Origin: Planctomycetota bacterium
GTDB taxonomy: Bacteria; Planctomycetota; JAJSAM01; JAJVHW01
Length of the DNA stretch: 38,525 nucleotides
Direction of reading: 5' to 3'
Assembly (NCBI GenBank): GCA_021414065.1
Contig: JAIOPE010000084.1
Coordinates: 1-38,525 of the forward strand
Shown: piece after piece, positions 1 to 9,480 of the stretch
Position numbering within the stretch: the stretch's first letter is position 1
Layout: every line of letters begins with the position of its first letter
The notes under the pieces: model-generated
Database searches by the model: none
Seen by the model: the letters and a program-made list of their open reading frames with translations, nothing else
What the model was told of the DNA's origin: nothing
Made by a program: the position numbers and the translations under genes

Positions 1-375
1 ATCCGTGAACAGGGTCCCCTTCGAGATACACTCTGCACGCATCGGGCTGTGTGCCTCCGTCAGTGTAAGTACTTGGTCGTACAAACACTTAGACGCGCCG
101 CAGCCCGATTTCGTTTCAACTTTCGTGAGAGAAGCGGGCTAAACCGTGTAACGTGAAACAGCGAGCCCGGGCCACATTGGACAGGGTTACGCCTGGGACT
201 CGTGGGGCGGACGGCGACACGCTACCCATGACGCGGCGCGTCGTTTGGGTCCCACATTCGCCTCGCGTAGCATCGACTCCGCGTACACGACGCATTGGAA
301 GACTCGTCACCCACCCCCATCAACGGCGACTGATCCTGATGCCGCGTCGCCCCGCGAAGATCGCCCGGCAGCAGT
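1..375. other. No supported gene; left edge of window
   Basis: Short overlapping frames exist on both strands but none has a ribosome binding site, a recognisable fold or convincing codon use. The first 120 bases look less GC-rich than the rest. The only structure I see is the symmetric inverted repeat at 62-89, listed separately. If the island model holds, the region leads leftward toward the missing integrase and the intact tRNA, neither of which is in the window. Confidence 0.5.
62..89. repeat. Symmetric imperfect palindrome
   Basis: Two arms, each 5 bp plus 4 bp, separated by AA on both sides, surround a 6-base centre (73-78). The outer arms are AGTGT (62-66) and ACACT (85-89); the inner arms are GTAC (69-72) and GTAC (79-82). 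The symmetry suggests an operator or a recombinase or replication binding site, but nothing nearby identifies a partner protein. Confidence 0.4.
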
Positions 376-726
376 TCATCCAGCGCGCGCATCACCCTGC
401 GTCGCGTCCGGCTTCGTAGCGCCCGTAATCACCCTCCACTTCGATGAGTCGTCAAGCGCCCCCAGGGCGTCGCCGAGAATCCACTCCTTGTTCGGCACCG
501 GCACAGTCGAAACCAGGTCTCTTGCAAGGGTGGCTGCCTCGCGGTGTGTCAGGTGGAGCAGGACGTATTCGCCGGCGTCGTTATCGATCTTGACCGTCAC
601 ATCCGTGACTTTCCCATAACTATTCAGAACGCACTCCTCACGCACCGAAGCATCTGCCCTAACGACACCATGCCAACGACGGCGTCGCGGGTACTTCACG
701 AGCAGGTTCCTAGTAACAAACGCCAT
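376..726 (-). CDS. Small protein of unknown function downstream of DISARM
   Basis: This encodes 116 residues of unknown function. The ATG at 726 is preceded by a strong AGGAGG six bases upstream, which is why I prefer it to an in-frame start 23 codons earlier. The N-terminus is basic (PRRRR near residues 13-17). A strand-like segment (VTVKIDNDAGEYVLLHL) is followed by a helix (THREAATLARDLV), giving a compact alpha/beta look without catalytic motifs I can name. It has the same direction as the DISARM genes but lies about 480 bp beyond the drmC stop and appears to have its own promoter, so it is probably a separate unit. It could be an accessory island gene. Coding status is well supported by the ribosome binding site; function is open. 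Confidence 0.6.
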   Translation of the reverse strand: MAFVTRNLLVKYPRRRRWHGVVRADASVREECVLNSYGKVTDVTVKIDNDAGEYVLLHLTHREAATLARDLVSTVPVPNKEWILGDALGALDDSSKWRVITGATKPDATQGDARAG

Positions 727-749
727 GTTGCCCTCCTGTTCGCGCCAAA

Positions 750-755
750 TGTATA
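750..755 (-). promoter_or_regulatory. Candidate -10 box of the 116-residue gene
   Basis: TATACA on the minus strand lies about 23 bases upstream of the ATG at 726 and just ahead of the AGGAGG. No good -35 hexamer is visible at 17 bp spacing. Confidence 0.35.
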
Positions 756-896
756 GGCGCCACCGTTGCCAGATCGAACGAATGCCAACTAGCACACTTG
801 ATTATCCCACGAGCAATGCAGCTGCGCCGGACGATCGACGATCAGGTTCAATTCAAACCACTCGTCCGACGCGCGCCCCTGGACCCGGGCTCGCAG

Positions 897-924
897 CATG
901 GACCTGATTTTCAAATCAGCCATG
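897..924. repeat. Hairpin downstream of the DISARM operon
   Basis: A 6-bp stem (904-909 with 914-919, loop TTCA) is extended by a 5-bp outer stem (897-901 with 920-924) across a two-base bulge. It lies about 280 bp after the drmC stop in the direction of DISARM transcription. No T-run follows, so a terminator role is only a possibility. Confidence 0.35.
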
Positions 925-1202
925 GGAACCTTGCCCACCAGAAACAGAAATCAAATCAATTATGCGAACCGAGCTATCACAGCAGGCACACACGCTACAT
1001 GGACTTACGGGTCGGACGCAATATAAACTTAATTATCTACCCGACGAGCTACGTGGCGCCGCGTCTCCCGACTACGGCCACCAGGCGTCGCCCTTCTCAT
1101 GCGATGCGCCTTGGGTTGTTCAACCGCGCGGTGATCTTGGCAACGACCGTGCGGAGCGACGACCGCTCGCAGACGAGAGAGCACCGTGCCCGTTGGAAGC
1201 AC

Positions 1203-2000
1203 TCACAGCGGAACTCGGATCAGGGTCCCCGCAGCTATGAGCGCGCGAAGCTCCGCGGCGACGCGACCGGCGGCAACGCCGACTACGCGGAGCCCAACCT
1301 CCACGTTCCGCGCGTGCCCCGCCTCCGTGAAGTTCGCCGACGTGACCAGCGCCATGCGCTCGTCCACGACCACGCACTTCGCATGCATGCACGCCCGCGT
1401 CGGACCGTCGGTCACCAGCGCACGCGGGTCGTAGCAGACGGTCGGCAGGACGCGGCCGGGCCAGACGCTCCCACGGAACCGCGCCGCCCAGTCAGCGACG
1501 ATCGTGCCGGCGTCGCGGAAGTCGCCGTGCGGCCGCGGGATGTTCACCACGAGTTGCACGTCGAGCGCGTCACCGCGGTCGAGGCGAACGGCAAGTGGCT
1601 CGAAGATCGCGCGGGCCGTCTCGCCGGCATCGACGACGTAGCTGGCGACGAGGACGCTGCGTTCCGCCTGGTCGAAGAGTTCGCGCACGACCACCGCGGT
1701 GTCGCGGTTCACGCTGCCCGGCGCCTCGGGGCCGGACCACACGAGGTCGGCGACATCGGCGTTGCGCTGCGCCTCGTCCCGCTCGGTGGCGACCATCGCG
1801 AGGAGCCGCGACAGCATCACGACCGGGTTCCCCGGCACGACGAGCGCGTTCAACTCGGCGGCGACGTCGCCCGCGTCGCCCTCCGGAACGATGTCGTGCA
1901 GATGCATCGGATGGCATGGCAGCGGAACGCGTCCCGCGCCGAGCGCCGCGACGAGACCGTGGATGACCGGCGCGGAGAGCCGCTGCAGCGCCGACTTCAT
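1203..2000 (-). CDS. drmC: DISARM protein DrmC, phospholipase D-like
   Basis: This encodes 265 residues. It is the PLD-superfamily member of DISARM, an anti-phage system. The C-terminal half carries one HKD-type motif (HAKCVVVDERMALVTSANF), with the H-x-K, the Asp and the S-A-N-F tail all intact. One HKD per chain fits proteins that dimerise to build an active site. The ATG at 2000 overlaps the drmB stop as ATGA, so translation is probably coupled; an in-frame extension 11 codons longer is less likely. It is the last gene of the operon. In the Bacillus DISARM system DrmC was reported to be dispensable for much of the protection. Nuclease or phosphodiesterase activity is inferred from the fold only. 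Confidence 0.9.
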   Translation of the reverse strand: MKSALQRLSAPVIHGLVAALGAGRVPLPCHPMHLHDIVPEGDAGDVAAELNALVVPGNPVVMLSRLLAMVATERDEAQRNADVADLVWSGPEAPGSVNRDTAVVVRELFDQAERSVLVASYVVDAGETARAIFEPLAVRLDRGDALDVQLVVNIPRPHGDFRDAGTIVADWAARFRGSVWPGRVLPTVCYDPRALVTDGPTRACMHAKCVVVDERMALVTSANFTEAGHARNVEVGLRVVGVAAGRVAAELRALIAAGTLIRVPL

Positions 2001-3826
2001 TGCGCGGTCCCGCCGCCGTCGAGCAGCGCGCACGTGCCGTCATCGACCGTCGGCACGACGAGCGCCCGGTCGAGGCAGTGGTTGAAGTGCTCGCAGCTCG
2101 TCTCGGCGATCAGCAGACAACCGTGGCACGCCGCCCCGTGAAGGAACCTCGCCTCGTACGGCGAGTCCGCCTGGTGCTGCGCGCACACCGGGTCGTTCGA
2201 GCAGAGCCGCGCGCGCTCGACCGCGCGGAGCACGTACTCCTCGATCCGGCGCCCGACCTCGACGAGACCGCCGAGCGTGCCCTCCGAGCCCGAGCCGCCC
2301 GTGTAGAGCAGGATGCCGAAGCCGCCCGTCCCGACGTACACGCGCTCGCGGATCGAGCTCGACGAGTAGCCGCACGCGAGCGAGACCTCGGTGATGAGCA
2401 TGTGCGCGAGCGAGTGCAGGCAGTAGTAGGCGAGCCCGGGGAACACGGCGTTCTTCGCGCCGCGCTCGCGTGCCCACTCGACGTGCGCGCTCATGAGAAC
2501 TCGGCCGCGTTCGACTACGGCGAGGCGTGACTCCCACGCGCTGATCGCCTCGCGGTTGAACCCGATGAACACGCCCTCGCCGCGGTTCTCGATCGCGGGC
2601 ACCCACGTCACGTCACGCGCGAGCGGCGCGCGCCGGACCTGGATGTCGAGTTCGCCGTCTACGTCCGGCGCGTACGCATCGAACCTCGTGAACCCCACCT
2701 GCGCGACGACCTCGCGCAGACGGTGGACGAGCACGATCCGGTCGATGAGCCCCGCGAGCGGAGGCGCCAGTCCCGAGATGTCGCGGGTGCGCGCAAAGAA
2801 CTCCACCTCGTCGACGCGCTCGCCCTCGTCCATCGGCTGGTTCCTGAGCGTCTCGACTTCGACCTGCTTGATCGGCAACAGCGGAACGGGGCGGCCGTTG
2901 CGCCGTCGATCGACCTCCTGCCAGACGTCTTCGTCGGTTCGGCCCTCCAGAGCCGCCTTCACCTTGTCCTTGGTCCGACGTTCGTAGGCGACCTCGACCG
3001 CGCTCGTCGTCCCGCGGAGGAAGTCGTCGTACACCTTGCCGACTGCTTCGCGCAGCTCGGCCGCCGCCTCGGGAATCGAGATGACACTCTGCGTCTGCGG
3101 GAAGTAGGCGTTGCTCGCCGAGCGGGTGAGGAGGCGGTTCGGCTGGTTGCAGTCCTCGCGCTCCTCGGGTCCGATCCAGCGCAAGCTCCCGCGGCACATG
3201 CCGAGCACGACGCCGTTCTTCACCTCGGCGTCCGCGAGCTGACGCGCCTTGCCGGTGCGCTCGCTCCGCACGTAGATCTCCGCGAAGTCGTTTCCCGCGC
3301 CGCCCTCGTCGAGCCAGAGCGTGTCCGAGAACTCCGCGCCGACGAACGCATACCAGTCGATGTCCGAAATGTGGCCGTGCGGGCACGCCTGCACGAAGCG
3401 AACCGGAACGACCGACCGGTTGACGCGGTCCTCGTCCCGCCACTTGCCCTTCTCAAGACGCCTGCCAGGAACGAGCGGCCGCGTGCGGTACTTGCGTCCG
3501 TTGCGCTCGACTGTGCGGTCCACCTGCGCGAGGAACCACGTGGGGAACTGCCACACGCCGAGATCGGCGAACGGCGCGTCCGGGCGATCCTGCTCGACCG
3601 GCGGCGCGAAGAGCCGGACGCTCGACAGCTTGAGGACGTCTGCGACCTTCGCCTGGAGGCGGTCCTCCACGATGGGGACGCGCAGATCGACGCCGTGCCA
3701 CACGTTCAGCCCGCCGACGAGCACGGACACGTCCGGCAGATCGACCATGGCTCCCGGACCGAACGTCGTCACGACCTGGCTCCGGCGCAGCTCACCGACC
3801 TTGCGCGCCTCCTTGCTGCCGCTCAT
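1997..3826 (-). CDS. drmB: DISARM protein DrmB, DUF1998 zinc-binding subunit
   Basis: This encodes 609 residues. DrmB partners the helicase DrmA; the DrmAB complex binds DNA and forms the core of DISARM. An N-terminal segment has the C-P-H-G-H pattern near residue 149 that is typical of DrmB. The C-terminal DUF1998 region has CLHSLAHMLITEVSLACGY near residue 470 and a cysteine cluster (C-x5-C near 542, C-x2-C near 565, C-x6-C near 580) that should bind zinc. The ATG at 3826 overlaps the drmA stop as ATGA, and the stop overlaps the drmC start in the same way. The frame stays open for 245 more codons upstream, but that stretch is antisense-like read-through inside drmA and has no coding character. 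Confidence 0.92.
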   Translation of the reverse strand: MSGSKEARKVGELRRSQVVTTFGPGAMVDLPDVSVLVGGLNVWHGVDLRVPIVEDRLQAKVADVLKLSSVRLFAPPVEQDRPDAPFADLGVWQFPTWFLAQVDRTVERNGRKYRTRPLVPGRRLEKGKWRDEDRVNRSVVPVRFVQACPHGHISDIDWYAFVGAEFSDTLWLDEGGAGNDFAEIYVRSERTGKARQLADAEVKNGVVLGMCRGSLRWIGPEEREDCNQPNRLLTRSASNAYFPQTQSVISIPEAAAELREAVGKVYDDFLRGTTSAVEVAYERRTKDKVKAALEGRTDEDVWQEVDRRRNGRPVPLLPIKQVEVETLRNQPMDEGERVDEVEFFARTRDISGLAPPLAGLIDRIVLVHRLREVVAQVGFTRFDAYAPDVDGELDIQVRRAPLARDVTWVPAIENRGEGVFIGFNREAISAWESRLAVVERGRVLMSAHVEWARERGAKNAVFPGLAYYCLHSLAHMLITEVSLACGYSSSSIRERVYVGTGGFGILLYTGGSGSEGTLGGLVEVGRRIEEYVLRAVERARLCSNDPVCAQHQADSPYEARFLHGAACHGCLLIAETSCEHFNHCLDRALVVPTVDDGTCALLDGGGTAQ

Positions 3827-6800
3827 GCGGCACCTCCGCCTGCACCCTCGATGATGCGCAGGTTCACCGACGGCTCGACGTCGCGCAGGCTGCGATTCGC
3901 CTTGAACTTGCGCTGCCGCTCGGAGAGCTCGTCCATCGCCGGATCGAGCGGATCCCGGAGCAGCGCCTTCGGCTGGTCCTCCCGGCCGTACTGAAGCTGA
4001 CCGAGCTCTTTGGCGATCGTGACCCACGAGTCGAGCAGGTCTCTCGACCGCGAAGTCAGCGTGGTCCGCAACTCGTCCGCGTCGGACTGGCTCAGGGGTG
4101 CGTGCTCCTGCCCGCGTCGCACGAGCGTGTCCTCGACGAAGGCGACGTTCCCGCGCTCGGCACCGATCCGCTCGGCTCCTCGCGGCGCAGTGAGTCCCGG
4201 ATGTCCGTGGCGCGCGAGGGCCACGACGATCGCCGCGAGTCCGCGGTCCACCGCACGCGGGGAGAAGGGCGTCACGCTCGTCGCCTCGACCGCGCGGTAG
4301 AAGCTCGCGTGCCAGTTCGCGAACCGCTCGTAGTGGGAGCGATCGCGCGCGCGGTTCACGTTGAGGAGCGTGACGACGAGACCCGCCTTCTCCGCGTCGC
4401 GACCCACGCGACTCGTCGCCTGAATGTACTCGGCCGCCGACTTCGGCTGGCCGGTCACGACCATCAGCCCGAGGCGCGTGATGTCGAGGCCGACGGAGAT
4501 CATGTTCGTCGCGAGCGCGACGTCCACATGCTCGTCCTCGTCCCACCCGAGCGTGAGACATCGCTTCGTGTCCGCCACCTTGTTCGTCGCCTCGCGGCTC
4601 GTCAGCTCCCGTACGTCTTTGAACCCCGTGCGGTTCGCGAAGAGCGGCGCGGTATCGCCGACGCGACGTCGGCGATCGCCGTAGTCCGTCAGGCGAGCCT
4701 TCACCTCGTCCTCGACGATGCGACGGCTGCCGCCGAGTTCACGCAGCGAGTTGAAGTACCCGACGAGCGTCATGTACGGATCGGCCGGGTTGCGCGGGTT
4801 CTTCCCGTAGCCGCAGTCTGCCCACGACTTCTTCCCGGCCGCGAGGAGCACGAGGTACGTCCGCATGAGGACGACCTTCAGGTTCCGTCCCTGCGCGGCG
4901 ACGCCGACGTAGAGACGCGCGCTCCCGTCGCCGGGGGGCCGCGTGACCGAGAAGAAGGTCGTCTTCCGGTCCGGTCCGGGCGGCGGGAACACCTCGACGT
5001 GCGGCCGCGCGAAGAGCGCCTGGATCTGTCGCTGCGCGCGACGGACCGTGGCGGTCGATGCGATGACTTTCGGTCGCACGCCGTCGAGTCCGACCGGGCG
5101 TCCGCACAGCGCGTCGATCACCGTCTCGTACAAGCCGACCATCGTCCCGAGCGGTCCGGAGATGAGATGCAGCTCGTCCTGGATGACGAGGTCGGGCGGC
5201 GGAAGCGGGCCGCCGAGCGGCTTGCCGTGGCCCGGCTCCGCACTGCCGTAGAAGCCCTTTGCGTCGTAACGCTCGACGAGGCCGAGAAGTGCGCCAGACG
5301 GTCCGACCCACGGGAGGCTCGCGAACTTGTCGACCGTGGCGATCAGGAACGCCGGCAGGCGGCGGTAGATCGGCTCGTCGATCGCCTGCAAGGGAAGCAT
5401 CTGGCGGCGCCCCCAGAACTCGCACTCGCGGCGCACGCATCCGATGCCAAGCTCCTCGGGGTGAGTCGCGTTGGGCATCAACTGGAAGCTGTCAGGCCGG
5501 AACTGCTCACCGCACCACGGACAGTTCTCCAGCGGGATCGGCGACGGCTTGCCCTTCGGCTCCGCCTTGTACGACGTGACGATCGCGCGCGCTGTGTCCC
5601 GGCGTCCGTCTCCGACGTGACCCATCGCGTTGGCCGTGGCGCTCTTGCCAACCCAGAGTCCAATCTCGATCGGCCACGAGCCAAGCCGGTCCTCGGCGCG
5701 CTTGCGCTCCAGCTCGAGGGCGCAGATCAACGTCGCCGCGCGTCCGAGCTGATCGAGCGTCAGGAGTCGAAGCGTGTACCGCATCAGCACGGTCACGCCC
5801 GACGACTGGATCGACGGGTCGCGGAGGCGGCGCAGCGCGATGGCGAACGCCGCGAGCCCGAGGTATGCCTCGGTCTTGCCGCCGCCCGTCGGGAAGAAGA
5901 GCAGGTCCACGGTCTCGCGGTCGTCGTGGCGTGGATCGACCATCCCGCGCAGATTGAGCAGGAGGAATGCGAGCTGGAACGGACGCCACGCGGGCGGGTC
6001 CTGTTCGTCCGGATTCCGGAACGGCGCTGACTGCGACAACCGCTGGCGGATCGCCCGCGCCACGGTCCGGTTCGCGATGCAGAACGCCTCGAACGCCTTC
6101 GCGTCCTCAAGCGCATCGAGTCCGTCCGCCATGCGGGCTCGCGCGCGGCGTGCGTTGTCGAGCAGCGCCTTGGACGTCTCTGCGCGGGGTCCCGAACTGG
6201 GGCACCTCGTCGCCTGGTCTTCGATCCAAGCGCCGTAGGCCCCCACGATCGGACCGATCGACGCGCGCAGTTCTGTCACGTCCGCAGTCTTCGCGATCTC
6301 CTCCATCGAGAGCACGACGCCGTCGAGCTTCGCAACGTCCACGCGCTCGACCTCGGTCGCTGGCAGCCACGTGGTCCGCACCTCGCGGCACTCGTGGTCA
6401 GTCAGTACGGCTGCCGCCGACACGTTGTGTCCCACCGCGTACTCATGCACGTCGAGGTAATGCACGTCCGCGACGCGCTCATCCCAGTCGTCCGTGGCGA
6501 CTCCGCGCGCATCGGGGCGCGCGATGAACGGTCGCTCCGACGTCACGACCAGCTCGACCTGGAACGCGAACGCGACATCGCGCGGCTGATCCGGACTGGG
6601 CGTGCGCTCGTTCACAACGAAGACAGCCGCACTGCGAGCTCCCGCCGGCAACGCTGCGTTCTGTGGCCCGCTTGACGCTGGGCGTTCGACGACTACGACC
6701 CAGAGTCCTTTGCTGTCGGGCACGGGGACGCGGAGCGGCTTCTGCCCACCCGAGAGGCCGACATCGACCTCTTCGCGACGTCGAGTCCGCAGCCACTGCC

Positions 6801-7203
6801 GCGGGCCGCCTTCCTTCGCCTCTGGCGCGTAGTCGCCCCAGCTCACGACGCAGTGAAGCGTCCGGCAGCCGGGGGCGAGCAGGACAGAGAGCCCCATGGA
6901 GGCGGGGAAGAACGCGCGCTGGGCGATCGGCCGCTCCGGCGCGGCGCCGTCGTCCGCGCCTCCCTCGTCGCCGCCCTCATCGTTGGCCTCGTCGCCGCCG
7001 TCGTCACCGCGCTCTTCCATCGGCATCGCGGCCGGCGCGAGGAAGCCGGTCAGGTACCAGTTGGATGGGGCCTCCGGCAGAACCTCGTTGATGAGTTCGT
7101 CGGCGTCGATCCGCGCGTCAGGCCCGACGAGGTCGAGGCGCAACGCATCGACGAGGCGCGAGCGAACCTCGACGGAGCCTGTGGGGGCCGGTGGTCGCGT
7201 CAT
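3823..7203 (-). CDS. drmA: DISARM helicase DrmA
   Basis: This encodes 1126 residues of a superfamily 2 helicase-like protein that works with DrmB in DISARM. Walker A is FPTGGGKTEAY near residue 440. The DEAH-type box reads QDELHLI near 674. Motif VI is AEYIQATSRVGRD near 930. A four-cysteine finger (CPWC near 560 and C-x4-C near 590) sits between motifs I and II, as in DrmA and MrfA-type helicases. A very acidic Gly/Asp/Glu stretch spans about residues 63-92. The ATG at 7203 overlaps the end of the methyltransferase gene as ATGA, so its translation was probably coupled to drmMI. The inversion in drmMI may therefore reduce drmA expression. Length and motif order match the family. Confidence 0.95.
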   Translation of the reverse strand: MTRPPAPTGSVEVRSRLVDALRLDLVGPDARIDADELINEVLPEAPSNWYLTGFLAPAAMPMEERGDDGGDEANDEGGDEGGADDGAAPERPIAQRAFFPASMGLSVLLAPGCRTLHCVVSWGDYAPEAKEGGPRQWLRTRRREEVDVGLSGGQKPLRVPVPDSKGLWVVVVERPASSGPQNAALPAGARSAAVFVVNERTPSPDQPRDVAFAFQVELVVTSERPFIARPDARGVATDDWDERVADVHYLDVHEYAVGHNVSAAAVLTDHECREVRTTWLPATEVERVDVAKLDGVVLSMEEIAKTADVTELRASIGPIVGAYGAWIEDQATRCPSSGPRAETSKALLDNARRARARMADGLDALEDAKAFEAFCIANRTVARAIRQRLSQSAPFRNPDEQDPPAWRPFQLAFLLLNLRGMVDPRHDDRETVDLLFFPTGGGKTEAYLGLAAFAIALRRLRDPSIQSSGVTVLMRYTLRLLTLDQLGRAATLICALELERKRAEDRLGSWPIEIGLWVGKSATANAMGHVGDGRRDTARAIVTSYKAEPKGKPSPIPLENCPWCGEQFRPDSFQLMPNATHPEELGIGCVRRECEFWGRRQMLPLQAIDEPIYRRLPAFLIATVDKFASLPWVGPSGALLGLVERYDAKGFYGSAEPGHGKPLGGPLPPPDLVIQDELHLISGPLGTMVGLYETVIDALCGRPVGLDGVRPKVIASTATVRRAQRQIQALFARPHVEVFPPPGPDRKTTFFSVTRPPGDGSARLYVGVAAQGRNLKVVLMRTYLVLLAAGKKSWADCGYGKNPRNPADPYMTLVGYFNSLRELGGSRRIVEDEVKARLTDYGDRRRRVGDTAPLFANRTGFKDVRELTSREATNKVADTKRCLTLGWDEDEHVDVALATNMISVGLDITRLGLMVVTGQPKSAAEYIQATSRVGRDAEKAGLVVTLLNVNRARDRSHYERFANWHASFYRAVEATSVTPFSPRAVDRGLAAIVVALARHGHPGLTAPRGAERIGAERGNVAFVEDTLVRRGQEHAPLSQSDADELRTTLTSRSRDLLDSWVTIAKELGQLQYGREDQPKALLRDPLDPAMDELSERQRKFKANRSLRDVEPSVNLRIIEGAGGGAA

Positions 7204-9480
7204 CGTTCCTCTCCGTCATCCTCGCCGCCGCCGAACAGTCCTTCCGCAGGCATCTCGGCGACGCGCTTTGCCTTCGCGAGACGGCGCACTGTGCCCGGCG
7301 CGAGAGACGCCGCATCGGCGGCGACGCCCTTGAGGCGCTCCTCCTCAGCCCGCACGCGGTTCAGCTCGAGCAGGCGGCCGAGGACCTCGTCGCGGACGTC
7401 GTCCGGCCAGCGGTTGCGGTATGGCTTCTTCTTCTTGCCCCACTCCTCCTCGCCGATCTCGTAGTCGAGAAGGAACTCGCACTTCGGGCGGATGTCGGCC
7501 CAGCCGTAGGCGTCGAGGACGGCGCGGTCCATTGCGGCATGCAGTTCGCGAAGTCGGATGATATCGGGGCTGCGCTCCTCCGGGTCGTGGAGGCGGTTGT
7601 AGGTGTCCGTGAGGCCCTCGCTGCGGTCGACCATAAGCCGCGCCCGGTACTCGTAGTAGGCGCGCCCGGCCAGTTCCAGCGGGGCTGACGTCAGCCATGC
7701 CGCTGGCAGCGGAAACGTCTCGAAGCAGTCGGTGGGCGTGTAGCGGAGTCGCTCCTCCAAGGTGGACGCGAAGAACCGCACCCAACACTCGTGTATCCGC
7801 GAGGAGAGAGTGCAAAAGGCTGCTGCCTCCTCGACTGGGAAAACGATCAACTGTTCCGAGAACACCATGCGGCTGGGTAGGAACGCGAACGCGCCGTGCT
7901 GGCTTACACGTCCAGTCGCGAGCACTCGGTGGAGAGGTTGAACCTTGTCGGAGAGTTCCACTCGCGGGTTCCAGAACTTCCACCACTCATGCACCATGCG
8001 CGGGTACTTCTTCGCGTCCTTCGTAAGCCGGTCGGGTCGCACGCGCTGCTCAAGGATCGCGACCAGATCTGGCCACCGTTGAGCCTCGGACTCCGTCATC
8101 TCACCGAAGTTGATCACGTACCGGTGGTGGGCATGCGTGGGGTTGTCGTTTAGCTCCTCGCCGCCGATGTAGGGGAAGATGCGCTCCTTGTTCCTCGGGT
8201 CCTTGGCGACCAGTCGGCGCATCTCGGACAGCGGACTGGTTTCGCCGTTCTTGTCCGTGTCGTCGAACGTGAACCCCATGCCGAGGATGATGCTGCCCTG
8301 AAAACTCAGGCTCGCGTTCGCTCGCAGTTGCGCTGGGTCCTCGTGCCCGCCCATGTGGAACAAGTACGCGGTGACGATCGGGACATGGTGCTTGTCGAGC
8401 ACGAACGGCGCGGGCGCCGAACCCTTGGCGACGTGCACGACGCTCACAACGACCGCGGCCACGCCCGGCCACTTCACACGCCGCGTGGCGGCGTAGATGG
8501 TCCCGCCATGGGTGCAGATCCATCGAAGCCCCATGTTGCGCGTGTCGCCCTGGCCGATCGTGTTGGTGGCGATCAACCCGAACGATCCCGTCCGCCGGAG
8601 TAGGGCGAACGACCTGCGGAAGAAGTGGGCGACGAGGTCCGCCCCGCCATTCGCGTCCTCACCCAAGGACAGCAGGCACGCGAGGTAACGAGCGCCGTAG
8701 CTCTCGCTGATCTTGCGACCGCCCAGAAACGGCGGGTTGCCAACGATCGCGTCGAAGCCAGGCGCTTCGCGCCCGAACACTTCCGGGAACTCGATCTCCC
8801 AGTGGAACGGCGGGATCGGGTTCGGCCCACGCCGCAGCGCCAGAGCAGCGGTCTCGAGAATCCGGCGGTCCTCCTTCCCGCCTCTCATCCGGTCAAGCCC
8901 GGCCCTGAACACGACCAGTTTCTGCTCCCGGTCCGCCGCTTTCTCCGCAGAGAAGAAGGCGGCGATCACGAGGTCACCTGCGAGACGCGGATCGGACAGG
9001 GCCGCCTCGGCCTCGGCGAGCTTCGTGCGCTTCCCGTCCTCACTGCCGTCCCCGAGCCCCTGCAGTTCAGTCCGCCGGGCACGTGCCGTATCCGTCTCGC
9101 TCTTGAGCGTCTTCTCCAAGAGCGGCATGGGCTTCCCGATGCCCACGTCCCAGTGGAAGCGAACTATCTGTTCGCGCGTCAGCCCGACCAGTGAGTCGCC
9201 GTGTCGGAGGGCATGGTCCACGAACGTGAACGGATGGTCCTTCGCAAGCGTCACAAGCCAGAGCGAGAGCTTCGCGAGGTTGACGGCAAACGGATTCTTG
9301 TCCACGCCGTAGAGGCACCGCTGCGCAATGAGGCGCTTCGCGTGAAGCAGCGCGTCCTCGTCGGGCGGGAGCTTCGGGGTCTGCTTGTGCTGGTCCCATG
9401 CCTCGACGAGCCGCTCTGCCAACTGACGACACGCCTCGACGAGGAATGCACCGGAACCCATTGCCGGATCGCAGACCTTC
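7200..9480 (-). pseudogene. drmMI: drmMI, C-terminal part (separated by inversion)
   Basis: This is the C-terminal 759 codons (plus one shared codon) of the DISARM class 1 N6-adenine methyltransferase. It carries SAM motif I (CDPAMGSGAF, at the very start of this piece) and catalytic motif IV (VGNPPF, near residue 820 of the repaired protein), followed by a long target-recognition region. The frame is open from the breakpoint at 9480 to the stop at 7200. The first ATG (9461) falls inside motif I, so a product started there would lack the D-P of the SAM site. The normal upstream sequence is now reversed (9481-9947). Rejoined, the gene would encode about 1335 residues. The domain identity is secure; whether the break exists in living cells is not. 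Confidence 0.85.

Larger units (their letters stand above)
727..1202. other. Gene-free stretch between drmC and the small gene
   Basis: No credible open frame on either strand. It holds the candidate promoter at 750-755 and the hairpin at 897-924. It is more AT-rich than the operon, as expected for a boundary between accessory modules. Confidence 0.45.

Noticed and set aside
153..419. Plus-strand frame of 88 codons near the left edge
   Set aside because: GTG start without a ribosome binding site, Arg/Pro-rich translation, and overlap with the better supported minus-strand gene at 376-726.
897..924. Possible second tRNA or tRNA fragment with a TTCAAA-like loop
   Set aside because: The stem leaves only a 4-6 base loop, and there is no T arm or acceptor pairing; it is just a hairpin.
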